Origin: Branchiostoma floridae
Taxonomy: Eukaryota > Chordata > Leptocardii > Amphioxiformes > Branchiostomatidae
Length of the DNA: 64,000 nt
NCBI RefSeq assembly: GCF_000003815.2
Contig: NC_049985.1
Span: 3,298,967 to 3,362,966 of the forward strand
Direction of reading: 5' to 3'
Shown here piece after piece: positions 1-10,000 of this stretch. A model generated the notes under the pieces. The model searched no databases, was not told the origin of the DNA, and saw nothing but the letters and a program-made list of their open reading frames with translations. How positions within the stretch are numbered: the first letter of the stretch is position 1; every line of letters starts with the position of its first letter. A program made the position numbers and the translations under genes.

Positions 1-2
1 AG

Positions 3-2048
3 AAGACAGAGAGTCTTGCAGAACAAAGACCATCATACAAAGCAAAGAAAGCAAATGAGACCTGTGAGCAAAAAGCAGCACAGCAAAGAGCATCATATAA
101 AGCAAAACGAGCAAATGAGACCCCTGAGGAAAAAGATGAAAGACTTGCAAAACGAAGAACATCATACAAAGCAAAACAAGCAAATGAGACCCGTGAGCAA
201 AAAGATGAAAGACTTGCAAAACGAAGAGCTTCATACAAAGCAAAACAGGCAGATGAGACAACTGAGCAAAAAGCAGATAGACTTGCACAGGAAAGAGCAA
301 AACGAGCAAATGAGACCCCTGAGCAAAAAGACGATAGACTTGCAAAACGAAGAGCATCATACAAAGCAAAACAAGCAAATGAGACCCCTGAGCAAAAAGC
401 CGAAAGACTTGCAAAACAAAGGACATCACGCAAAGCTAGCAAAGCAAAAAGAGCTGAACAAGAATCTTCACAAGAAAAAACGCAACGACAGAGGAAAAAC
501 TGTGATAGAGTGAGAAAAACATTGGCTACAAAATATGTTAGAGAACATAGCATAGACTATACCAGTGAACAATACAAATCAGACTTTCCTGCATTTCATT
601 GCTATATAAAACAGCACCCAAAGTACTACTGTAGCATATGTAGACAATTGTTATTTCATGACCAAGTGCGAAACTGCAACAATGCTGTCATAGACAAAAT
701 AGTCAATGATATTTCTGGTCAACATCATCTCTGTTCAAAGTGTTTGATTTGTCTTGAAAAAGACAAACCCATACCCAATGCTTGGACTAACAATATGGAT
801 CCAGGTGACATTCCATCATGCCTGAAACAACTCAGTAGAATGGAAACAAGACTTGTCAGTTTGAAATACACCTTCATCAAGTTAATTGTATTACCAGGTG
901 GACAATTTGGTGAACAAGGTCAAGCCATAAGTTTCCCTACCAACATTGAAACTACTTGCCAACTGTTACCACATAGCCAAGATACAGCTGGGCTAGTAAT
1001 AGTACACCCTTGTCAGACAAATGAAAGTAAAACACAAAGAACAGACCCACAACACATTGTACGATTTTCCAAAATGCATGAAGCTCTTACATGGCTGGTA
1101 ACGCATAATCATCTATATTCACATGTGAACATAGCTACCTTTGAAAACTGGGTAAAAAAGTCAAGTGAATTCAATCCAATGATCACAGACGCCAATGAAC
1201 CAGACTTCTCAAGTGCACCTTCTACTGTCCAAGAACTCTCAGCTTTTCCCTGTAACTACATTAATCCAAATGTCCAGTTACAATCTCTGTTGCAGAATGT
1301 AACAGACAATGTCCCAGTGATATCACTACCACGTGAAACATCACCACCACAAAGCATATTTAAAGAGACTGATCTTGAGGAACACTGTTTTCCACAGTTA
1401 TACCCATATGGTAAAAATGGCTTCAAACAGACGCGTGATGTACAACTAACAGACTTACAGTACTTCCAATCACGTTTGCTCAATATCAATGATTGCTGGA
1501 GAAAAAACATCCCATGGCTCTTCTTTGCCTTGAACTCGTATGAAATCAAGAAATTGTACAGTCAGATATCCATTGTATGTAGAATGCAAAAGCAGAGTAA
1601 TGTTAGATCACAATCCATAGCACAGCCACTAACAGCAGGCGATCTGCATCATGAAATTGATCAACATGTTGAAAGCACATCATACACTTTTATGAAGAAT
1701 ATACGTGGAACAGCAGCTTACTTCAAGGACCAACTGCTAAACTTGCTAGCAAAAATAAACACTATTGGACCACCAACATGGTTTGTCACTGTGTCTGCTA
1801 ATGATTTAAACTGGCCAGAATTGTTCATGACCCTGAATCCTGACCTGACCTATGAAGAAGCTAAAGCATTACCACAACAAGACAAATGGAACCTAATGAG
1901 ATCAGACCCTGTCATGTGTGCGATACACTTTAATAGACGCACTGATGCACTTCTACGCTTCATACTGAAGAGTCCACAACATCCCATTGGTAGAATCAAA
2001 GATCACTGGATTCGTGTGGAATTCCAATTAAGAGGTTCTCCACAGTGA
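3..2048 (+). mobile_element. Helitron transposase, N-terminal part, truncated
   Basis: Frame 3 is open from the window edge to the stop at 2046-2048, so the true start lies upstream; the Met at 510 is internal. The first 160 or so residues are charged repeats of the RANETPEQK type common at the N-terminus of animal Helitron proteins. A Cys-rich patch follows (YYCSICRQLLF, then HHLCSKCLICLE), then the Helitron-like N-terminal domain with WFVTVSANDLNWPELF, DPVMCAIHFNRR and VEFQLRGSPQ. In intact elements that last motif continues into the paired histidines of the HUH Rep nuclease. Here Gln and a stop replace them, so neither the Rep catalytic region nor the helicase is present. It lies upstream of TMEM33 3' exons on the same strand, probably inside a TMEM33 intron (inference). 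Family assignment is firm; this copy cannot be autonomous. Confidence 0.85.
40..400 (+). repeat. 69-bp coding repeats in the Helitron N-terminus
   Basis: Six copies of a unit encoding about 23 residues (core AKQANETPEQKDERLAKRR). The AATGAG core recurs near positions 54, 114, 183, 252, 309 and 378, mostly 69 bp apart. The repeats stay in frame with the downstream Helitron domain. The same stretch is also open in frame 1, which is a shadow. Confidence 0.75.
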
Positions 2049-2706
2049 AATTTCTGTCACGAAGAAAGAACGACAATGCACATCCGGGACCTCTTCCCGC
2101 CTTTGGCTGTGGTCTCGCACCGGAGTTTCTTTTACGATTTTTATATCCGGCACACAGCGCACACAAGGGATACAATTCCGCCCACAAAAGTACGCCGGAA
2201 AATCCAATTATACCAGTGAACAAAGGTTTCCAGCCAACTTCCCATAGATTTTAGATATAAACTTCTAGTTTAATAATGATGCACATTTTACTGGAACACA
2301 ACATGAAATTTTGAGGTAGTCCTTCCAAATGCGCCCCGGCCAGCTTTTTTTAAAAGCTTTCTTGTTTCATTTTGTATAGCCTATAAAACACCTTTAGGAG
2401 GCACATTTCGTAATGCCCAAATGCAAGATTTGATCAACTCACACCATGACAGACGCTTACTCTTTTCAAATGTGTGGCAGGATTCTTAAAGTGCTTGAGG
2501 CTTTACATCCCATCCAAGAACGTGTCCGTAATGAAAGCTAGGTACTCATCTGAGTTGAACAGCATCATTACTGTCTGTTAATGTACAGAAAGTTACATTT
2601 GTCTAGCTGTATAGATCGATTGAAGAAATATTGTTTTTTGTTGGTTTCCTAACCTTAAGCAACCTACCAGACTTTGGTCACTAAATGTATCTCTTTCCCT
2701 TCCCAG
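2049..2706. other. Non-coding stretch, probably TMEM33 intron
   Basis: No coding exon is visible between the Helitron break and the TMEM33 exon. Homology to the Helitron protein ends abruptly at about 2044, and the sequence after it shows no Rep or helicase motif in any frame. A pyrimidine-rich tract ending in AG (cccttcccag) closes the interval at 2706. Confidence 0.5.
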
Positions 2707-2790
2707 AGGACGCATGAGTCTGCTGGTGCCGTTTATCTACTACCGTTTCCTGACCATGCGGTACGCCTCCAGGAGAAACCCATACTCAAG
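2707..2790 (+). CDS. TMEM33: TMEM33 penultimate coding exon
   Basis: An 84-bp exon flanked by acceptor cccttcccag and donor gtaaac. It encodes GRMSLLVPFIYYRFLTMRYA followed by SRRNPYS plus two bases of the next codon. This closely matches the conserved C-terminal region of TMEM33, a multi-pass protein of the endoplasmic reticulum and nuclear envelope that shapes ER tubules with reticulons. The two trailing bases (AG) join the first base of the next exon to give Arg. Upstream exons lie outside the window. Confidence 0.85.
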
Positions 2791-3234
2791 GTAAACAGAC
2801 TTAAACTTTACTTCATTCTCGGACACTAGGGTGAAGATGTCGCAATTAGGACATTGTTGTCATGGTGCAAAACTTCACTGAACTAGTTTTCACTCTTGCA
2901 TCTGCTTTTGAAGACATTCTTTAAGTTAGACAATCTTTGAGTGTGATTACTGTTCTCAAGGTAAGCAAACTTTAAGGCCACACAAATTTCGTTCTTGGTT
3001 CTCGGACATTTGAAGGTGAAATTATTGCAATCGGTCTTCATGAAAGCAGAAGGTAGTGTGAAAACTTGAACATAACTGTACAAAGTTAGACATCTTGTTT
3101 TGTTTTTTCCGTAACAAAACTTGTTTTTACTCTTGCGTTGGCTTCAGAATACAGCCGTTGAGTTAGATTACAACAATTGCTGGTCACTACCTTCAAACCT
3201 TAACTTTTTACTTTCCCCATTCGTTGCTCTGCAG

Positions 3235-3367
3235 ACAGCTGTTCTACGAGCTGCGCGTGATGATGGAGCAGATGTGTTCCCGCCCCAGCTGTCCCGTCTT
3301 CATCCGCAACATGTGCACCAAGGCCATCGGCATCATCTCACGCCTGGCTCCGCCCGTCGCACAGTGA
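3235..3367 (+). CDS. TMEM33: TMEM33 terminal coding exon
   Basis: The acceptor is gctctgcag. The exon continues from the split Arg codon with QLFYELRVMMEQMCSRPSCP, then VFIRNMCTKAIG and ISRLAPPVAQ, then TGA at 3365-3367. This matches the end of TMEM33, including the FxxxR and SRLAP block. The phase agrees with the exon at 2707-2790. The second half of this exon, with its stop codon, is the founder of the tandem array that follows. Confidence 0.85.
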
Positions 3368-4400
3368 CATAGTTTCGCATATTTGTCATTTTTTGTAGCA
3401 TGAACATTATTGTGTGTTGGTCTCTATTGTCAAAACAAATTCAACCTAAACACAAGTAATCACCATATTCTAGATCCACCTTATTCTATTCATCCGCAAC
3501 ATGTGCAACAAGGCCATCGGCATCATCTCACGCCTGGCTCCTCCCGTTGCTCAGTGACACAGTTTCACGTATTTGTCATTTTTCTAGCATGAACATTATT
3601 GTGTGTTAGTTTCTATTGTCAAAACAAATTCAATCTAAACATGTTAAACACAAGGAATCACCATATTCTAGATCCACCTTATTCCATTCATCCGCAACAT
3701 GTGCATCAAGGCCATTGGCATCATCTCACGCCTGGCTCCTCCTGTCGCACAGTGACACAGTTTCGCATATACATGTATGTCATTTTTCTAGTAGTAGTCC
3801 ACTGTGTTCTGCTGCTGCAGTGGTCAGACACTCTTCAGCAGCAATCAGTCTAGCATGAAATATTGTTTTTTTATTGTGTGTTTCTTTCTATGGTCAAAAC
3901 AAATTCAGCCTACACATATCCAAGTTAGATTCATGAATGAATTTCCAACACAACAGAAGATAATTTCACCAAATTCTCTTCATCCGCAACATGTGCAACA
4001 AGGCCATTGGCATCATCTCATGCCTGGCTCCTCCCGTCGCACAGTGACATAGTTTTGCATATTTGTCATTTTTCTAGCATGAAACATTGTGTGTTGGTTT
4101 CTATTGTCAAAACAAATTCAATCTTACATGTTAAACACAAGTAATCACCATATTCTAGATCCACCATATTCTGTTCATCCGCAACATGTGCACCAAGGCC
4201 ATTGGCATCATCTCACGCCTCGCTCCTCCCATCGCACAGTGACACAGTTTCGCATATTTGTCATTATTCTAGCATGAACATTATTGTGTGCAGGTTTCTA
4301 TCGTAGAAACGAATTCAATCCACACAATTATCCAACACAATGAATCACCATATTCTAGATCCACCTTATTCTGGTCATCCGCATAATATTTGTTCAACTT
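3300..4400 (+). repeat. Tandem array of the TMEM33 stop-codon region
   Basis: The last 68 bp of TMEM33 coding sequence plus about 120 bp of 3' flank recur five more times. Copies of tcatccgcaacatgtgc start near 3300 (the gene), 3490, 3688, 3980 and 4175, with a degenerate copy near 4375. The unit is about 195 bp; the third-to-fourth interval is about 95 bp longer. Copies 2 to 5 keep the same reading frame and the TGA (3555, 3753, 4045, 4240), with a few replacements such as Thr to Asn or Ile. Most copies are preceded by ccatattctagatccacc. As placed they would sit in the 3' UTR. Confidence 0.85.
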
Positions 4401-6701
4401 CAATGTGTGTAACCGCTAATTACACAGAGATAAACCCACCAAATTTGGCTCTTCCACTGTGCTGGCAGACCCGTGCCAAACCCCTTCTTTGTAGCACAGT
4501 GACTGTTATCTGCATTCTCACACTTGCATATCTATTGTGTATGCTCACATGTACATATATGTCTTCATTTGGGTTGTATCATTGGAGAAAATTGAACCAT
4601 TTTTAAGGCAGCAGTCATGTGTAACCAATTGTCATATAACAGTTTCCTACATAAGCTATGTTCACAGTGGGAAGGACAAGTTAGAAATCTAAAAGCAGAT
4701 GGCATTCTCCTTTAACTTACCCATACAAAATGTACATTAATTTTACATTACCTATACTTATGGATGGAACAGATGGCATGATACCATTTTGAATACAGAG
4801 GTTAGTATATTTGTCCATACAACTAAACAATCATCATACCTACTGTACAAAAATGTAACACAAACATATCATTGAGTTATCAAAAGATGTGCTGTCAGTA
4901 ACAATAGCCTGACCAGTTGTACAGGTGCTTCGGAGTCCTGTATGCTGCTTATTTGAAATGTTATGAGAAAAGTTCTGTCCTACATAGAAATTAGAATTCA
5001 CAGATTGACAGCATATACTCAGTACAATGCATGATGTGTATAAAAACAAACATCATACTGATGAATACAACCAAAGTGTGTCTTTCTGAAAGGAGTAGTT
5101 TAGTGTACCAATCCACATTCTACTCTTTGTTGTAAAAGATTGAATGTGCATAAGCAGCTATTTTGCCCTTCCAGTGATTTCACATGATGATATAATTGTT
5201 CAAGTGTTAAACATTGTTAGCTATAGTGTCATAATCTGAACAACGTAAGCTATTTATTCATACTCAACTGCATGTTGTAACTAAATATAACTGACTTTGT
5301 CTTGTACCTATACCTAATCTAATGTATTGTGTAAATCATAGTATTTTAGATTGCTGATTGCAAATTGCTGATAAGTCTAGGTGTGAATGATTAAGCCCTG
5401 AAAAAAAGACCTCAACCTTAGACTTTTGAGGACACTTTCAACAATCAGATTGTGTGAAAAATTGAATCTCTGACTGAAAGTTATTACAGATAAGAAAATA
5501 CCATAAAGAAGAACTAATGTTGTTTCAATAGTTTTTCTTAAAGTCACTCCAGGGTCTTTCACAATTTGTTTTCTCAGTTGGCACCTTTTTGTACCAGTTT
5601 CTGTATTGTGAATAGTGAGTGTACTGAGCTGTAGTATGAGATTCTCATGTAGAACGTACTTTGTATGGACAGTTTTGAATGTGAAGCCAAGCATTGCCCT
5701 GTGAGCTGTATTTATTCATAATGTTAATCATAATGTCAAAGTACATGTAAGTAAATTTAGTATACAGTATTGTATAAAAAGTACCAAAAATGTATTGTTT
5801 AATCCTGCGGAGAAAATTGTTTCAAAAGAATTTCAAATAAAATGGACAATGAATAATTGTTATAACGATTATATTGTGAATTTTATTGCAAGTGAAATTC
5901 TGTGAAAAGAAAAGTTCTAGGTAAAATGTCCATTATCAACAAATGTTGTATTGTACAAGATTCTTACTGTTACATTTGTAGGTTGTACTTGATTGAGAAG
6001 TGAATCATTCATAATGGCAATGAAATAACTACAGTAGATGAAAATATACTGTCTGAGGTTTATTGCACTCATTTTCAAAACAATTCCAAAAGTCTTGCAT
6101 ACTTGAATTCATATTTTTGAACTGTACAGAATTTCAGAAAATGAAAACACCCTTGATCACTGCTTTGCAATTTGAACTTGGAACATATATATATCGTCAC
6201 TCATGAGAATTTTCTTAGGAAATTTTCGTGGTATCTTGCATTGTTGCTTGCTATCTACACGTACATTTTCTTTTTATTCCACGCCCCTCACATTCCATCC
6301 TATTATTTTACATATCACATACATACGTGCACCACGCTACTGTACTTTAACTTAGCTGTATTTACAATATTAACTTGTCAGCCGGTTGCTCACTTATAAG
6401 TACCTAAAGACATTGTACATTTCTCTATACAAACTGTTCCTGTATTCTGCCATTACTCGTTCGTTCTCTATCTTACTATGATTATTATTTACATACCAAA
6501 AAGTGATAATCCCGGAACATTATTACAATGTTAATGCTGCAGTCATTCTGGACATAATTATCATATTTTTGAAATTGTAAGAGTCAACGTTGTTGAAGTG
6601 AGTAATTCTAAAATGTATTTAAACATGTCATTGAATATTGTTTTTGAGAAATTAGATGCGACCCAGTCTTTGGCAAGCTTTAATTTCGCCAATCCTCTAG
6701 T
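4401..6701. other. TMEM33 3' flank, no gene seen
   Basis: AT-rich sequence with no convincing exon on either strand. Open frames here are short and lack domain resemblance. It probably includes the TMEM33 3' UTR. A possible poly(A) signal on the + strand lies at 5836. Confidence 0.5.
5836..5841 (+). terminator. Possible poly(A) signal for TMEM33
   Basis: AATAAA on the coding strand, about 2.5 kb after the TMEM33 stop in AT-rich sequence. The hexamer is common by chance and no cleavage site can be verified, so this is tentative. Confidence 0.25.
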
Positions 6702-6807
6702 AATCAACAATAGCCTGAGTTTCATCCTCCGTAGTGACCGCTGTTAGCAAGCGAAAGTAGTGAGTCAGCGGTCACTACGGAGGACGGTACTCAGGCTAAA
6801 TCAACAA
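6702..6807. mobile_element. 88-bp fold-back MITE with 9-bp target duplication
   Basis: Arms at 6711-6742 (tagcctgagt then cctccgtagtgaccgct) and 6767-6798 pair at 29 of 32 positions around a 24-base loop. The sequence aatcaacaa occurs directly before (6702-6710) and directly after (6799-6807) the element, a perfect 9-bp direct repeat. A 9-bp duplication suggests mobilisation by a Mutator-like transposase (inference). Confidence 0.8.
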
Positions 6808-6888
6808 ACACATGTACGGCCGAATGTAGCTAACGGTGTGACAGGGGCATTACCTAGAGTGTAATTTGAAGACTTATACAAAAGACGA

Positions 6889-7025
6889 TCATTTGAAAAA
6901 CTTGTAGAGCACGTAGTCCTGTAGAAGAGGAGGCAACCTCAGCAGCTGCACGAATTTGACTCTCTCCTTGCCCAGCAGGTGCCGTATCCTCAGGCGGCAC
7001 AGCTGCATCAGGTGGCTGGGGTGAG
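6889..7025 (-). CDS. ASB5-like exon 6: SOCS box and stop
   Basis: The acceptor is ttcctcatcag and the first two bases complete an Ala codon with the G of the previous exon. It encodes HPSHLMQLCRLRIRHLLGKE, then a run ending LPPLLQDYVLYKFFK and TGA. LCRLRIR is the Elongin-C-binding BC box and LPPL the Cullin-5 box region. The resemblance to ASB5, ASB9 and ASB11 C-termini is clear. Confidence 0.85.
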
Positions 7026-10000
7026 CTGATGAGGAAAATAAACAGAAAGTTTCAAAAGTTGCAAACGTTACGTATGCTCAAGAATGTTATATATAACGTC
7101 CTTGGTATGCTAAAGCTTTACCTGGAGATGCCAAAGGTGATTTAACTGTGCAAAGAGAAAGGAGTGATAGAAATTGAAGTCTGAACATTGAAAATGGAGA
7201 GATCACACATCGATGACTAGTTGAGTACTTTGAACTGTGAGTACGTATATCTACCCATCTACCTACATTTGTATGTCTATAGCAATGCCATTAATAGTAT
7301 CATTGTTGACTCTACACAGAAAGACGGATACAACATGGGTCAGATGTGGCATTTTTCATATTATTAAAGTTCTACTCCAGAGCGAAAAAGGAAGATTACT
7401 GTCATGCTGGCATGTTTTGTCCAGAATGGCAGTTAACTGTATACAAGTTGACCACTTCATATTCATATTCAAGTACTCACCATCTCTGTACGTGAGGATT
7501 TTCCTGACCTCCGACCCGGGGTCAGTCAGGTCAAGCGGCCTCTGTTTGCTGATGTCCTTGGCGTTGATGTTTGCCCCGTACTCCAGCAGGACCTGCACCA
7601 CCTCAGGGCTGCCAGCCTTGGCGGCCACGTGCAGGGCAGTCTCGTAGTTCTTGGTGGCATCAACGTTAGCACCTAGACAAAAGGTATGGTTGTTTTGTTC
7701 TTGACGTTTCATAAATGAAAAGTTGAGTTGATCGCTCATATCAAACCGTTTTCTCTCTATATAGTGTATACAAGTTCATGGCCTAGAATCGTTGGCCCAC
7801 AAATGCTATGAAGTGCTGAGGACATCATGACTGTTACTTACCATCCCCGAAAAAATCCAGGAGCGGAGTAGGTAGAACTAGAGATAACCTACTGAAATTG
7901 GGCGGGTGAAATCAGCTGAGTGTCAGTGTGGCCATCATTAGTAAACTTTCTCCGTGAATGTGTACTGGGTCCAAATATCACCGATTAAGACCTGTACTAG
8001 TGAAGCTAACCAAGGCGACTTGAACCGGTTTCAGTACTGACACGACACGATATGATGATGATGATGATAAGACTTAATTGAGCTCTGAGCACCAGCTCTA
8101 AACACTCTGCATACTTCCTTCTGCAGATCACATGCACCAGACTGCTGGAAGTCGATCAAATGAATTCTTGTCTATCCTAGCAGGACCATCTTCCACCAGA
8201 CGACAAAAATGATCTGATACGTGTCTTTACTTTGATCTGCTAGCCCTGAGGGAGCAACTCTGGGCACTCTGGATGATTCCTACTCCAGGCCACATGTAAC
8301 TGACTTCTGGACGTCGATCGATCTCTCTCCTCCATCTCAGAAGTAGGACCATCTAACGTTACCATCAAACCGCAAAAGTCTGATACGTGTCATAACCTGT
8401 ACCTACCGGCCCTGAGCAGCAACTCTACACACTCCGGGTAGTTCCTACTGCAGACCACATGCAGCGGACTGCCGTACTGTGAGTCGACTGTCTCCACATC
8501 AGCCCCGGCATCGATGAGAACCTCCACAACCTCGTGCCGACCTGAATGCAAAACAGGGAAAAGAAAAGAGACAATCAAAAACGGAAATCCACTGCAGTAC
8601 CTTAGCAAGCCAGTAGGGAGCCCATTACAGAGGATGGCCTTCGTTATCCCGACCCCCATTAACCTACCAAATATCATCAGAATCCATCCAAGGCTTCTCG
8701 AGTTATGCTGTTCACGGACAGACAAACACAACGAAAACACAACTTTATTGGCGAAGGTATTGATAATTTGGACCCAGAAATACACAGTGATCATGAAATT
8801 AGGACAGCCATGATCTGTAAGTAAAATGTTGAGCGACTTAGGCACAGGAACAATGAATTTCAAATGACGCACCATTAAAGCAGGCTTCATGGAGGGGTGA
8901 CTTGGTGAAGAGCCCTGGGTCCGGGGATATCCCATGGTTCAGCAGCAGCTTGACGCAGGAAACACTTCCTCTGGAGCAGGCAAAGGTCAAGGGCGTGTCC
9001 CCGTCTATGGTCCGCGGGTTCAACTTTAACATGGACACAACAGCATTGATAAAAAAATGAATGTCTCCAAAACGTCTAGCCACACCATAGCTGTGAAGTT
9101 AACATGTATTTTGGTTTTCAGCCTCCACATTTCTTCTTGTAAAGGTTATGTTATAAATTCTACTGTAATCGTTAACAGATAATGATTCAAGACAATGCCA
9201 AGGGCCTTTTATTTCATTTCTTAACGTGTTATCCCTTTTTCAATACTGTCTTTTCTCAATTCAAATCATTTCACTTCTTCACCATCAAACACGGCAACAG
9301 AGGAATAAAACATTCAGTATCATATTTGATAGTTAACCTTGATTTTACATAAAATAATTCCCTTAAAATCCTTCTTACCTTTGCCCCAGCCTTGATGAGC
9401 GCCTGTGCACAACGGTAATGCCCACCGAGACAGGCCTCATGTAGGGGCATGCACCAGTCAGGGGTGCGGAAGTTTACGTTCGCCCCCTGCTCTATCAACG
9501 TTCTCAGGACATGAGCCTGGCCATTGGCTGCTGCGTCGTGTAAGAGGTACGACTCCTCGTACGAACCTGTAAGGAAAGTGTTACAGACGCTGCAAACTAA
9601 CTACATCATGGTAGCCAGATGTGTCACAGCCTGAACTGAGGGTCGCGTAGGGCCTGAGTTGAAAATTTCTAGATCGATTGCAAGTCTTTTATTCCATGTT
9701 TGTCAAGGCACAATTTGGATATGCATCTGTAGAGTTGAGGATTGCTTCTTTGTTTGTTTGTTTGATTGATTGATTGATCGATTGGTTCACATCATTGAAA
9801 GTCCCGTGCTGAAAACATCCTAGAGACAAATGTTTAAAACCATCATGCATCGGCATTTGATGCCGCGGATGCTTGACTGTGCCTTATCAGATTGCTTATT
9901 TTGATTTTTAAAATAGATAAACAAGGGATAGTGTGGCATTTCGGGAAAACATTGCTGCATACATCCAATTGGTTCTGACAAAAATGACCAGATTGTGAAC

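Noticed and set aside
16-513. Frame 1 open frame of 165 residues
   Set aside because: It is a shadow of the in-frame Helitron N-terminal repeats, which read in frame 3 from position 3 through the domain to 2048.
3410-4277. Short open frames inside the TMEM33 3' repeats
   Set aside because: They resemble each other only because the DNA is repeated, and they read the exon copies in a shifted frame.
5377-5694. 105-codon minus-strand frame in the TMEM33 3' flank
   Set aside because: AT-rich composition, no recognisable feature and no splice context.
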